Below, piece after piece: positions 52,583 through 64,000 of a DNA stretch of 64,000 nt (within the stretch, counting starts at the first letter, position 1; every line of letters begins with the position of its first letter). Origin of the DNA: Nocardia vermiculata NBRC 100427 (GTDB lineage: Bacteria; Actinomycetota; Actinomycetes; Mycobacteriales; Mycobacteriaceae); NCBI RefSeq assembly GCF_001613265.1, contig NZ_BDCA01000005.1:186001-250000 (forward strand), given 5' to 3'. The notes under the pieces were generated by a model. That model searched no databases. It worked only from the letters and a program-made list of their open reading frames with translations, and was not told the origin of the DNA. The position numbers were made by a program, and so were the translations under genes.

Positions 52583-52963
52583 TCAGAACAAGGACCGGAG
52601 CCTGCGCCACAGTCCGCGCAGCGTGTTCGACTCGGCCGTGTTCGACTCGGCCGGGCCCCGACTGTCCGGCCCGCCGGGATCCTCGGGGATCGACACCGGA
52701 TTCTGCACGGCAGGGCGGCTGGGTGGGTCTGGAGCAGGCCGGGAAGGGGGTTTCGGAGTTGCCTGTGACCAGGCGAGGTTGCCGGTGCCGACGGGCCGTT
52801 GGCCGCTGGAACGGACGACGGGGATGCGCGGCAGTTCGACCGTCGGATCGTCGAGATCGTGGCGCAGTTGATTACAGAACTGCTCCACCGATCCGTAGCG
52901 ATCGATGATCTCCTCCACCAGCAGGGTCGCCGACGGAGCTGCCGTGCCCGGTTCGCCGTTCAC
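52583..52963 (-). CDS. Proline-rich protein of unknown function
   Basis: 126 residues from GTG 52963. Residues 1-45 hold a conserved-looking helical part (LLVEEIIDRYGSVEQFCNQL); the rest is Pro/Ser/Asn-rich and probably disordered, ending in a basic LRGLWRRLRSLF. No family recognised. The longer frame to 53014 is possible. Confidence 0.5.
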   Translation of the reverse strand: MNGEPGTAAPSATLLVEEIIDRYGSVEQFCNQLRHDLDDPTVELPRIPVVRSSGQRPVGTGNLAWSQATPKPPSRPAPDPPSRPAVQNPVSIPEDPGGPDSRGPAESNTAESNTLRGLWRRLRSLF

Positions 52964-53471
52964 CGTTCTCCTCACCCTCGTGGTCCGGGAGGTGCACCAC
53001 GCCCCGGACTGCATCGTCGAATTTCTGTGAGTCCCCCCGGCGACTACGGCGGCGCGGCACCGGAAATGAGGTTAACCCCGCTGCGGTAATCGCTCAGTTA
53101 CCAACCTAGACGTGATCATGTTGAAGCGCAAACTAGACAGTCTTTTGTCGATGTTACGAAATGTTATGCCATTCAGTAATTTTCGGCTGGTACTCTTCCC
53201 CGCGGCGGTAGACAGGGGCGTCGCGATCGGGGTTATTGACGCTCCGCAAACAATTAGCACACATCGGCTCCGGATTCGTCTCCGACAGCCCGATCGTGCC
53301 GGGAGGGGATTTCCGCCGACGAGTGGAAAGGAATTCCCTGGCCGGGCGTGTCGGGAATAGGCCGGCCGGTCCGACTGGTTGCCGAACGTGGATGAATCGT
53401 CGGCAGCGTGTGGAAAGTGGAAGGATGCCCTCGAGGTGTGCAGGTCAACGGTGGGATAGGCTGGTTCGGTC
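52964..53471. other. Intergenic region upstream of the cysteine desulfurase gene
   Basis: About 500 bases, less GC-rich than the surrounding genes. The short frames seen on both strands (such as plus 53112-53360) have no protein character. It should hold the promoters of the divergent unknown gene and of the desulfurase-mnmA operon. No hairpin or known RNA was found. Confidence 0.5.
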
Positions 53472-54701
53472 ATGATGTCGGCTTTCCCGGGTCCGGTCGC
53501 AGCGGCCCCCAAGACGGTCTACCTCGATCACGCGGCCACGACACCGATGTTCCCGGCCGCCGTCGAGGCGATGACGGCTGTGCTGAGCGCGGCCGGTAAT
53601 GCTTCGTCGCTGCACGGCTCCGGCCGCACCGCGCGACGCCTGCTGGAAGAGGCGCGCGAATCGGTAGCCGCCGATCTGGGCGCGCGCCCTTCGGAGGTCA
53701 TCTTCACCTCGGGCGGCACCGAAAGTGACAATCTCGCCATCAAGGGGCTGTTCTGGGCCCGCCGGGACGCCGAACCGCATCGCACCCGCATTCTAGTGAG
53801 CGCGATCGAGCACCATGCCGTTCTGGACGCGGTGGAGTGGCTCGAGCAGCACGAGGGTGCGCAGATCACCTACCTGGAGGTGGACGCCGACGGGATCGTT
53901 TCGCCACAGGTGCTGCGCGAGGCGCTGGCCATCCATGCCGCCGACACCGCGCTGGTGACCGTGATGTGGGCGAACAACGAGGTCGGCACCATCGAGCCGA
54001 TCGCCGAATTGGCCTCGATCGCCCGAGAATTCGATGTTCCGATGCACAGCGACGCGGTCCAGGCCGCCGCACAGCTGCCCATCGATTTCGCGGCCGGCGG
54101 CTTGGCAGCCGCCAGTTTCGCCGGCCACAAGTTCGGTGGTCCGCACGGATCGGGCGTGCTGCTCCTCGGCCGGCAGGTGGGCTGTGTTCCCCTGCTGCAC
54201 GGTGGTGGTCACGAGCGGGACCTGCGTTCGGGAACCTCCGATGTGCCGGCGGCGGTCGGGCTGGCCGCCGGGCTCCGCCAGACGGTGCGGGAGCTGCCCG
54301 AGCGCACCGCCGAGCTCACCGAGCTGCGTGATCATCTGATCGCGGGGGTGCGGGCGCACCTGCCCCATGCGGTGCTCAACGGTGGCACCGGGGAACGCCG
54401 GCTGCCCGGCAATGTGCACTTCACCTTCCCGGGATGTGAGGGTGACTCGTTGCTGATGCTGCTCGACGCCGCCGGCATCGAATGCTCGACCGGCTCGGCG
54501 TGTAATGCCGGGGTGGCCGCACCGAGTCACGTACTGATCGCCATGGGGGTCGAGCCGCGCCGCGCTCGCGGTTCGCTGCGGTTCTCGCTGGGACACACCA
54601 CCACCCGGGCCGATATCGACAGAGTGCTGGAAGTTCTGCCCTCGGTGGTGGAACGGGCCGAAGCGGCCGGATTGGCCGGTGCGAAGGGAGGTTCGCGATG
54701 A
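53472..54701 (+). CDS. Cysteine desulfurase (IscS/NifS-like)
   Basis: 409-residue PLP enzyme that takes sulfur from cysteine. Seen are [29 protein letters not shown], the PLP lysine in [11 protein letters not shown], and the active-site Cys loop with [12 protein letters not shown]. The start ATG 53472 may be the second codon 53475. Its stop overlaps the start of mnmA (ATGA), so it most probably supplies sulfur for tRNA thiolation, as in the mycobacterial iscS-mnmA pair. Confidence 0.92.
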   Translation: MMSAFPGPVAAAPKTVYLDHAATTPMFPAAVEAMTAVLSAAGNASSLHGSGRTARRLLEEARESVAADLGARPSEVIFTSGGTESDNLAIKGLFWARRDAEPHRTRILVSAIEHHAVLDAVEWLEQHEGAQITYLEVDADGIVSPQVLREALAIHAADTALVTVMWANNEVGTIEPIAELASIAREFDVPMHSDAVQAAAQLPIDFAAGGLAAASFAGHKFGGPHGSGVLLLGRQVGCVPLLHGGGHERDLRSGTSDVPAAVGLAAGLRQTVRELPERTAELTELRDHLIAGVRAHLPHAVLNGGTGERRLPGNVHFTFPGCEGDSLLMLLDAAGIECSTGSACNAGVAAPSHVLIAMGVEPRRARGSLRFSLGHTTTRADIDRVLEVLPSVVERAEAAGLAGAKGGSR

Positions 54702-55819
54702 GAGTGCTGGCAGCGATGAGTGGCGGCGTCGATTCCGCCGTAGCCGCCGCGCGTGCGGTCGAGGCCGGTCACGAGGTGGTCGGGGTACATCTGGCCCTGT
54801 CGGCCAACCCCGGAACGCTGCGCACCGGATCGCGCGGGTGCTGTTCCAAGGAAGACGCCGGTGATGCCCGTCGCGCCGCCGACGTGCTCGGAATTCCGTT
54901 CTACGTCTGGGATTTCGCGGACCGGTTCAAAGAAGATGTGATCGACGATTTCGTCGCCGCCTATGCTGCGGGGGAGACCCCGAATCCGTGTCTGCGCTGC
55001 AACGAGAAGATCAAGTTCTCGGCCCTCGCCGATCGGGCGGTGGCCCTGGGGTTCGACGCCGTGGTCACCGGTCATTACGCGCAGCTGAACGACGGTGTGC
55101 TGCGGCGTGCGGTCGACGCGGACAAGGATCAGTCCTACGTGCTGGCCGTGCTCACCGCCGACCAGTTGTCGCGGGCGATGTTCCCGGTGGGCGACACCCC
55201 CAAGCCCCGTATTCGCGACGAGGCGGCCGAGCGTGGTCTCGCGGTCGCGAACAAGCCCGATTCGCACGACATCTGCTTCATCCCCTCCGGTGATACCCGT
55301 GCCTTCCTGGGCGCCTCGATCGGAGTGCGTCCCGGCGCGATCGTCGACAACGACGGCAACAAGCTCGCCGATCACGAGGGAGTACACGGGTTCACCATCG
55401 GGCAGCGCAAGGGACTGGGCCTTCCGGGTCCGGCTGCCGACGGCCGCCCGCGCTACGTGACCGGGATCGATCCGGATTCCGGCACCGTGCACGTCGGGCC
55501 CGCCGAGGATCTGGATGTGTGGACGGTGTCCGCGGATCGTGCGGTGTGGACCTCCGGGGAGGTACCCACCGAGCCGTTCGACTGCGTGGTGCAGGTGCGT
55601 GCTCACGGCGGTATGGCCCCGGCGACCGTGGCGGCCGTCGACGGCGGGCTCATCGCCCGGCTCCACGAGCCGCTCACCGGAGTCGCACGCGGGCAAGCCG
55701 TGGTCGCCTATCGACCGGACCCGGCCGGCGATCAAGTGATCGGCAGTGCCACGATCAGCGGCACCGAGCAGGCGAGCGTGGCCGGCACCGCAGATTCCGT
55801 GCAGCCGTCCGCGCGCTGA
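54698..55819 (+). CDS. mnmA: tRNA 2-thiouridine(34) synthase
   Basis: 373-residue ATP-pyrophosphatase that puts sulfur on U34 of Lys, Glu and Gln tRNAs. The PP-loop [11 protein letters not shown] is at residues 7-17, the first catalytic Cys in [12 protein letters not shown] and the second in [16 protein letters not shown]. Both Cys residues are present. The C-terminus has [10 protein letters not shown] and the beta-barrel part. Start overlaps the desulfurase gene by four bases. Confidence 0.95.
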   Translation: MRVLAAMSGGVDSAVAAARAVEAGHEVVGVHLALSANPGTLRTGSRGCCSKEDAGDARRAADVLGIPFYVWDFADRFKEDVIDDFVAAYAAGETPNPCLRCNEKIKFSALADRAVALGFDAVVTGHYAQLNDGVLRRAVDADKDQSYVLAVLTADQLSRAMFPVGDTPKPRIRDEAAERGLAVANKPDSHDICFIPSGDTRAFLGASIGVRPGAIVDNDGNKLADHEGVHGFTIGQRKGLGLPGPAADGRPRYVTGIDPDSGTVHVGPAEDLDVWTVSADRAVWTSGEVPTEPFDCVVQVRAHGGMAPATVAAVDGGLIARLHEPLTGVARGQAVVAYRPDPAGDQVIGSATISGTEQASVAGTADSVQPSAR

Positions 55820-55877
55820 GCGTCGGCGCGAAGCACTGCCGCGCCGTTCGCCTGGTGTTCGAGTGTGACGGAGATGG

Positions 55878-56933
55878 GTGAATAGCTTGAGCGAGAACAA
55901 CGTCGGAGTTCGGTCGCTGCGTACCGGTATCGCCACCGGCGTGGGGTCGTGGCCGGGCACCGATGCGCGGGAGGCGGCTGCCACCATAGTCGGTGAGCTG
56001 CCGGACCTGGCCCATCTGCCCGAGTTGCCCGGCCGCGGTGCGGGTTCGGATATGGTCGGTCGCGCCTCGGCCTTGCTGGTCGATATGCAGCTGGACACCA
56101 CCACGCGTGGCTATCGGCTCGGTCCCCGCCCCGGGGCTCTCGCCCGGCGGGCGTTCGATCTGCTGCGCACCGACCTCGACGCTCTGGAAGAGGCGTGGGA
56201 GGCAACCGGTTCCAGCGGCACCGGGCGGGTGGTCAAGGTGCAGGCGATCGGCCCGCTGAGTCTCGCGGCGCAGGTCGAGCTCATGAACGGGCATCGCATT
56301 CTCACCGATTCCGGTGCGGTGCGTGATCTTTCGGAGTCGCTGGCCGAAGGACTCGCCACCCATGCTGCCGAGGTGGGGACCAGGCTGGGCGCCGAGGTCG
56401 TGGTGCAACTGGACGAACCGCTGGTGCCGGAGGTGCTCGCGGGTACCTTGCGCGGGGCCAGTGTGCTCAACACGGTGCGTGCGCTCCCGGAACCCGAGGC
56501 CCTGCACATTCTGGACACGGTGATCACCGCCCAGCCCGGGCCGGTGTTGATTCACAGCTGCGCGTCCCGGCCGCCGCTGTCGTTCCTGCGCGGAAGTGCC
56601 GCTGCGGCAGTGGGGTTCGATGTAGCCACTATCGGCACCCGCGATCTCGATGCGGTCGGCGAGTTGCTCGACAGTGGCAAGATTCTCGCGCTGGGCCTGG
56701 TGCCGACCACCGAGCCCACCACGCCGCCGACCTGGCGGCAGCTGGCCGAGCCCGGAGTGCGTCTCGTCGACCGGCTGGGCTTCGGCCGACGCACCCTGGC
56801 CGAGCGGATCGTGGTGACCCCGGCGTGCGGACTGGGGGCCGCGTCGCTCGGCTGGTCGCGCCGCGCACTCGAACTGACCTCCGAGATTGCGCACCGCTAT
56901 GCCGACGAACCGGAATCGCTCACGGCCGAGTAG
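55878..56933 (+). CDS. MetE-like (cobalamin-independent methionine synthase C-terminal) protein
   Basis: 351 residues, about half of MetE, corresponding to its C-terminal catalytic barrel. Seen are ATGVGSWPGTDAREA, VKVQAIGPLSLAAQ, VVQLDEPLVPEVL and the late CGLGAASLGWS; a His-Cys pair lies in LIHSCASRPP. Mycobacteria carry a similar short protein near ligA, where function is unproven. GGAG before the GTG at 55878 sets the start. It could methylate homocysteine or another thiol. Confidence 0.82.
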   Translation: MNSLSENNVGVRSLRTGIATGVGSWPGTDAREAAATIVGELPDLAHLPELPGRGAGSDMVGRASALLVDMQLDTTTRGYRLGPRPGALARRAFDLLRTDLDALEEAWEATGSSGTGRVVKVQAIGPLSLAAQVELMNGHRILTDSGAVRDLSESLAEGLATHAAEVGTRLGAEVVVQLDEPLVPEVLAGTLRGASVLNTVRALPEPEALHILDTVITAQPGPVLIHSCASRPPLSFLRGSAAAAVGFDVATIGTRDLDAVGELLDSGKILALGLVPTTEPTTPPTWRQLAEPGVRLVDRLGFGRRTLAERIVVTPACGLGAASLGWSRRALELTSEIAHRYADEPESLTAE

Positions 56934-57020
56934 GTGGCCGGCGGGTGCCACTACGTCCCGGCCGCTACGAGCCTGCAGGTGCGGCCGGCCGGACGGGTGT
57001 CACCGGTGCGGCGGCTGGAC

Positions 57021-57383
57021 TTACACCGCGGGGTGACCGATCTGCCAGTGCTGCGGCTTACCCGGCGGGTACACCACCGGAAGGTCGTCGCCGGGGAACG
57101 GCCACTGGTTGACATCCCAGACGAAGCGCCCGTAGACGGTTTCGCCCGCGACGGTGGGGCCGGTGATCGTGCCGGTGATGGTGACGAACTGCTCGCCCTG
57201 GGCGGTCGGCGGCGGGCTGGCGCCGGTGACGCGCAGCGTGCCGGCCTCGGGTGGGGTGCGCTGGAATCCGCCGAACCCTGCCCCGGCTCCCGATCCGCCG
57301 GAGCCCCGGTTGCGTCGCCAGTTCATCAGCAGAGCCACCAGTGCCCCGGCGATCAGGATGACGAATACGATCTCCAGCAGCAT
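57021..57383 (-). CDS. Small membrane-anchored protein of unknown function
   Basis: 120 residues. An N-terminal hydrophobic segment (LLEIVFVILIAGALVALLM) is followed by an Arg/Gly linker and a small beta-rich domain (FVTITGTITGPTVAGETVYG). It should be a single-pass membrane protein. No family known to me. The first Met of the longer frame is at 57404; the ATG at 57383 is closer to the helix. Confidence 0.65.
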   Translation of the reverse strand: MLLEIVFVILIAGALVALLMNWRRNRGSGGSGAGAGFGGFQRTPPEAGTLRVTGASPPPTAQGEQFVTITGTITGPTVAGETVYGRFVWDVNQWPFPGDDLPVVYPPGKPQHWQIGHPAV

Positions 57384-57566
57384 AGGTCCATGGTAGGCGG
57401 ACAAACCGGGCGTCGGTGGCTGGACGCGTTCGCGGCGAGCGGATTATCCGGCCGGAGACGCCCGCGGCGCCCCGTCGGCGTCGGTCGGGCTGCGTCCCGT
57501 CGGCGACGGTTGGGCTGCGCAGTGCCGGTGCCGGTCGCGTCGCGCAGTGCCGGTCCGGCACCGCAG

Positions 57567-58796
57567 TCAGGAGGTACCGAGGACACTCCGGCCCGCGGCA
57601 TCGCGGCGCAGCTGCCAGACAGTGGTCCGCCGCGCCTGTGAGCGCCCGTTCCCGCGATCGACGAGTGTCCGGTTGCGGGTCGTGAAGATCAACTGTCCGC
57701 CGCGGGCGTTGGTCTCCGGATTCTGGAACAACTGGATCAGGCGATCGGCGGTGTCTCCGGTCAGGTGGGTGTCGATATCGTCGACCGCCAGCACCCGCCC
57801 GGTGTCGAGTGCGTCGAGAATCGTGGGCAGCAGCCGGAGCAGTGCGAGGGTGGCGGCGGATTCGTCGGCGATATCGAAGGCCGCCTCGATTCCCTCGTGG
57901 GTCAGCGCGACCCCGGGACCGCGCCGGGCCACCATGCGCGCGTAGAGGGTGTCGCGGGCCGCACGCATATTACTGAGCTCGCGCTCGAGCGCGATCGGAT
58001 CCAGTCCCGGTATGTCCTGCACCTGCCGGGCCTGCGCCGGTGTCAGCGTCGCGATTTCGCTGTCCAGCTCGCGCAGGTAGTCGGCATACATCGGATCGTT
58101 CTCGGCCAGCAGTACGTCTTCGATGCCCAGTTCGGCCGAGCGCAACAGCATCAGTAACCGGGCCGCGTTGTCGGGGGAGCGGCTGATGTGCCCGCCCAGC
58201 CGTTCGGCGATGGTGGCGGTATCGGCAGGTCCGTGCTGCACGTCGAGTTGGGTGGCGAACCACCGGTAGGCCGGGACCAGTGCCTCCGCATAGATCTGCC
58301 CGGTCAGGCTGAGGAGCAACGCGTTCGGCCGGACCAGCGGGACGAGTGCGGTGATGCCGTAGCGGACCGCTTCGAACATCGGGCCGATCCGGATCTGGTC
58401 GCCTTCGCGCTCGAACACGATGCGCTTGCGATTACGTGGCTGACTGTGCAACCACTCCGCGGTCACATCGGCGTTGTCGAGCCGGAAACCGTAGCTGTAC
58501 GGGGTGCCCTCGGCGACGAAGGTAGCCTCGAATTCCGAAGGGCGGTCGGCGAATCCGAGATGCGGCGTGCGCACCGGGCCGGCGTACGGGTCCCAGCCGG
58601 TCACCGAGTGCAGGACCGCGTCGCGCATATGGGCCAGCGCGTCGATCAGCCCGGATTTTCCACTCGCGGCGGCACCGTGGACGGCGGTCACCGGTGCGGG
58701 GAGTGCACCCGCGCGGCTCCCGACCAGCCGCAATTCCTGCGGTTCGGCGAGGGATCGGTGGTTGGTCACCTGAAAACTACGCAGCACCCGAGTCAT
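57567..58796 (-). CDS. AAA-family ATPase (AAA15/OLD-like)
   Basis: 409-residue P-loop ATPase of the SMC/ABC-like AAA15 class, whose members include abortive-infection and OLD-type proteins. The start is RSFQVTNHRSLAEPQELRL. The Walker A motif reads HGAAASGKS (residues 40-48), with GAA where GPN is usual. The Walker B region has RVLAVDDIDTHL and is followed by GQLIFTTRNRTLV. There is no partner nuclease or toxin next to it, so a defence role is speculative. The ATG at 58796 is the start. Confidence 0.72.
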   Translation of the reverse strand: MTRVLRSFQVTNHRSLAEPQELRLVGSRAGALPAPVTAVHGAAASGKSGLIDALAHMRDAVLHSVTGWDPYAGPVRTPHLGFADRPSEFEATFVAEGTPYSYGFRLDNADVTAEWLHSQPRNRKRIVFEREGDQIRIGPMFEAVRYGITALVPLVRPNALLLSLTGQIYAEALVPAYRWFATQLDVQHGPADTATIAERLGGHISRSPDNAARLLMLLRSAELGIEDVLLAENDPMYADYLRELDSEIATLTPAQARQVQDIPGLDPIALERELSNMRAARDTLYARMVARRGPGVALTHEGIEAAFDIADESAATLALLRLLPTILDALDTGRVLAVDDIDTHLTGDTADRLIQLFQNPETNARGGQLIFTTRNRTLVDRGNGRSQARRTTVWQLRRDAAGRSVLGTS

Positions 58797-58920
58797 CCTG
58801 CCGCCTGCACGGCCGGACCGCGACATCAGGGCGCGGTGCGGCGTCGCGGGTCGTGTCGGCCTGGCACGACCCGTCGCCTGTCCGTAGGGTCGCTCGTATC
58901 GGCGAAAGGGGTTGGTCGAG

Positions 58921-61867
<2,947 letters not shown>

Positions 61868-61893
61868 TCAGCGGCGGATGGCACCATGGGGCC

Positions 61894-62400
61894 ATGGAGC
61901 AATGGGATTCCCTGGTGCGGGTGCGAGCTGCCGAACCGGACGATTTCGCGGCTGTCGCACGGTTGACGGTGGACATCTACGTCGGTGAGGGGCATGTGCC
62001 GGCACAGAGCCCGTATGTTGCCGAGCTGGGTGATACCGAGACGCGCGCGAAGGACGCGGAAGTACTTGTCGCGGTGCGTGATTCCGAGGTGGTCGGCTCG
62101 CTGACCATTGCCCGGCCCGGCACGCCCTACGCCGATATCGCGCGGCCCGGTGAGCTGGAGTTCCGCATGCTGGCGGTGTCACCACAGGCCCGGGGCGCAG
62201 GCGTGGGAACCGCGCTGGTTCGCGCTGTGCTCGACACCGCCGCTGCCGAGGGGTTCGAGGCGGTCGTGCTCACCACGATGCCGACCATGGCCGCCGCCCG
62301 CCGCATCTACCAGCGTTCGGGGTTCCTGCACGCGGCCGACCGGGACTGGCAGACCGACGCCGGGCTGCCACTCACGGTCATGCGTCGCGCCACCACCTGA
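61894..62400 (+). CDS. GNAT-family N-acetyltransferase
   Basis: 168-residue acetyltransferase. The acetyl-CoA loop is VSPQARGAGVGTALV (about residues 98-112), followed by AAARRIYQRSGFLHA. Substrate unknown; many relatives acetylate amines or protein N-termini. The ATG at 61894 lies 26 bases behind ligA and may share its transcript. Confidence 0.9.
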   Translation: MEQWDSLVRVRAAEPDDFAAVARLTVDIYVGEGHVPAQSPYVAELGDTETRAKDAEVLVAVRDSEVVGSLTIARPGTPYADIARPGELEFRMLAVSPQARGAGVGTALVRAVLDTAAAEGFEAVVLTTMPTMAAARRIYQRSGFLHAADRDWQTDAGLPLTVMRRATT

Positions 62401-62493
62401 GCCGTGTCACCGCCCGAGCCGGATGGCTGTGGTGACGCTCCTTAGCCGACCTGGCCTGTGCGCCAACTGCACTCGGCGTCCGCACCTGGTCGA

Positions 62494-63144
62494 TCAGGTG
62501 AGTACGGTGGCGATGATCCCCGCCAGATAACCCAGCCGCGCGATTTCCGACGGACGGAAATCGGGTCCGCCGGGACGGCCGAGTAGCAGCGCCTTGCCGG
62601 TGTTGCCCAGTGGTGCAGCGGCGAGCTTGGTATCCATATCGCGCCAGATCTGTGGTACCCAGTCGGCGTCGGGATCGAGGGCGAGGGGCTTCTCCAGGGG
62701 CATCCACGGCACGCTGCCTGCCTGTGTCTCGGGTGCGCTGGCGCTGCCGACGAGGCGCCGGCCGCCGTCGGTGCCCATGTCCATCACCGTGCTCCACCCG
62801 ACCTGCAGCACCCGTGGTACGCCGTCGACCAGCACCTGCAGCCGGTCGTCGCGCGCGGTGGCGACCTGATCGATCAATTCCAGCTCGCGATGGGTGTCGA
62901 GGATGCCGGAGTACGGGCGAAGTGAATCGACTCGTACGTCGGTGAGCGATTCGGCGGCGGTGATCAGCGTATCGGGCAGCGCGCCCGAGGAGACCTCCAC
63001 CACCAGATCGTCGATCGCATAGCCGGCGCCGCGTTCGACCACATCCAGCGAGAGGATGTCGGCGCCGACGGAGCCCAATGCGAGGGCGAGTGAACCAAGA
63101 CTTCCTGGGCGATCCGGAAGTTGCACGCGAAGCAGAAATGACAC
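62494..63144 (-). CDS. ACT-domain protein (Rv3013-like)
   Basis: 216 residues. The N-terminal ACT domain (residues 1-80) has FLLRVQLPDRPGSLGSLALAL and GYAIDDLVVEVSSGALPD. The second half has no known domain (GYLAGIIATVLT at the end). The start GTG 63144 follows GGAAGG. ACT domains bind amino acids; this gene lies between ligA and gatC in mycobacteria also. It is divergent from gatC across 300 bases. Confidence 0.82.
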   Translation of the reverse strand: MSFLLRVQLPDRPGSLGSLALALGSVGADILSLDVVERGAGYAIDDLVVEVSSGALPDTLITAAESLTDVRVDSLRPYSGILDTHRELELIDQVATARDDRLQVLVDGVPRVLQVGWSTVMDMGTDGGRRLVGSASAPETQAGSVPWMPLEKPLALDPDADWVPQIWRDMDTKLAAAPLGNTGKALLLGRPGGPDFRPSEIARLGYLAGIIATVLT

Positions 63145-63444
63145 GTGCTTTCCTTCCTTTCCTGTGCGACCGAGACTTTCGGACGGATACCCGAGTCTCG
63201 CTATACTTACACCCGCTGCTTCAGCGCAAACCACCCGAACCGGGCGTAGTGACGTATGCCACACCCATTGTCGGCCGATCCCGGGCGCCGTGCCAGTGCA
63301 GACCGGGTGACGTTGTGGTGTCAACCTTGTGTCCGCTTCGCAGCGGGGGTGCGCTGCCCCCGCCCGTCCCGACCCCATTAGGGTGGTCTGTGCGCAGCGC
63401 CCTGCGCCACCGACATGCACCAACCTGCCGAAAGGGGTTTCGCG
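63145..63444. other. Divergent region between the ACT-domain gene and gatC
   Basis: 300 bases with both promoters. TATACT at about 63201 is a possible -10 box on the plus strand. No structured RNA or repeat was seen. Confidence 0.4.
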
Positions 63445-63741
63445 GTGCCCGCCATATCCCGCGACGAGGTCGCACACCTCGCCCGGCTGTCCCGGCTCGC
63501 TCTCACCGACGAAGAGCTCGATCTGTATGCCGGTCAGCTGGATTCGATCCTGAGTCACGTGCGGGTCATCACCGAGGTCGCCGCCGACGTGCCCGCCACC
63601 GCGTCGCCGAACCCGGACACGAACGTCACTCGCCCGGATGTCGTGGTCCCCGGTCTCACCCCGGGTGAGGCGCTGTCCGGTGCGCCCGCCGTCGATGAGC
63701 AGCGGTTCATGGTCCCGCAGATCCTGGGAGAGGGCGAATGA
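63445..63741 (+). CDS. gatC: Aspartyl/glutamyl-tRNA amidotransferase subunit C
   Basis: 98-residue GatC. It has [20 protein letters not shown] near the N-terminus, and ends [12 protein letters not shown]. It bridges GatA and GatB in the enzyme that converts Glu-tRNA(Gln) and Asp-tRNA(Asn). The GTG at 63445 follows AAGGGG; an upstream ATG at 63415 would add ten residues. Its stop overlaps the gatA start (ATGA). Confidence 0.93.
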   Translation: MPAISRDEVAHLARLSRLALTDEELDLYAGQLDSILSHVRVITEVAADVPATASPNPDTNVTRPDVVVPGLTPGEALSGAPAVDEQRFMVPQILGEGE

Positions 63742-64000
63742 GCGGCACGGGTGACCTCACGAAACTGACCGCGGCCGAGCTGGCGGACAAGATTCACGGT
63801 GGAGAGGTGTCCTCGGTGCAGGTCACCGAGGCGCATCTGCAGCGCATCGCCGAGGTCGACGGTGAACTGAACGCCTTCCTGCACGTGGCCGGTGAGCAGG
63901 CGCTGGCCACCGCCGCCGAGGTCGACGCCGCGATCGCCGCGGGCACCGTCGCCTCCCCGCTGGCGGGAGTCCCGTTGGCGCTCAAGGATGTTTTCACCAC
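63738..64000 (+). CDS. gatA: Aspartyl/glutamyl-tRNA amidotransferase subunit A, partial
   Basis: First 87 codons of GatA, cut by the right edge. The sequence [20 protein letters not shown] is followed by [11 protein letters not shown] and [14 protein letters not shown], where the Lys starts the amidase Ser-Ser-Lys triad. GatA frees ammonia from glutamine for the tRNA-bound amidation step. Confidence 0.95.
   Translation, partial: MSGTGDLTKLTAAELADKIHGGEVSSVQVTEAHLQRIAEVDGELNAFLHVAGEQALATAAEVDAAIAAGTVASPLAGVPLALKDVFT

Noticed and set aside
53112..53360. 82-codon plus-strand frame before the desulfurase gene
   Set aside because: No ribosome site, no domain and no similarity to anything I recognise; treated as intergenic.

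Overview
The window is a chromosomal segment of a high-GC actinobacterium, most likely a mycolic-acid producer of the Nocardia/Rhodococcus/Mycobacterium group. The best support is the right end, where a cysteine desulfurase, mnmA, a MetE-like protein, ligA, an ACT-domain protein, gatC and gatA occur in an order close to that of mycobacteria. Steroid-type catabolic genes, mycofactocin genes, an F420-type reductase and many GTG/TTG starts fit the same group. Genus is inference.

Region 1 (1-6948) is a catabolic cluster. An acyl-CoA synthetase (cut by the left edge) and a TetR regulator face an operon of an AAHS-type MFS importer, an SMP-30/gluconolactonase-like protein, a CitE-like CoA lyase and a MaoC-like hydratase. 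Together they could import an organic acid, activate it with CoA, hydrate it and split it. A gene-poor stretch follows (6949-8103). It holds a truncated 3' end of a tRNA, probably tRNA-Ala, directly followed by a strong terminator. This looks like the distal attachment-site scar of an integrated element, so region 1 may be an island.

Region 2 (8104-23077) is mixed. It holds an SDR with a divergent XRE regulator, an Lrp regulator beside an AzlC/AzlD (BrnFE-type) amino-acid exporter, a Bcr/CflA-type drug exporter, and a pair of half-size ABC transporters with a divergent AraC regulator (YbtPQ/IrtAB-like). These are followed by a hydrolase, a quinone-reductase-like MDR, and an SDR - atypical P450 - glycosyltransferase set.

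Region 3 (23114-39386) is steroid-type catabolism and its surroundings. It holds two FAD dehydrogenases (one KstD-like), an NTF2-like protein, an HsaA-like flavin hydroxylase, two IclR and one TetR regulators, KshA with a small Cys-containing companion, and an XRE regulator. A tautomerase-like/YHS fusion, a lipoprotein, an MMPL transporter, a DedA protein, a conserved protein of unknown function and an SDR follow. Three of the regulators share one palindromic operator upstream of their starts.

Region 4 (39398-52480) is a molybdenum-hydroxylase island. ModABC imports molybdate and a HTH-TOBE protein probably senses it. A large/medium/small hydroxylase is served by XdhC, a CoxG-like protein and a MocA-like cytidylyltransferase. 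Next to it lie mftE and mftF of the mycofactocin pathway without mftABCD, and a stand-alone TOBE protein.

Region 5 (52583-64000) is largely housekeeping: sulfur transfer and tRNA thiolation, a MetE-like protein, NAD-dependent DNA ligase, and the start of the gatCAB amidotransferase genes. An orphan AAA ATPase and an EcsC-like protein sit inside it. No transposase, rRNA, intact tRNA or CRISPR array was seen.
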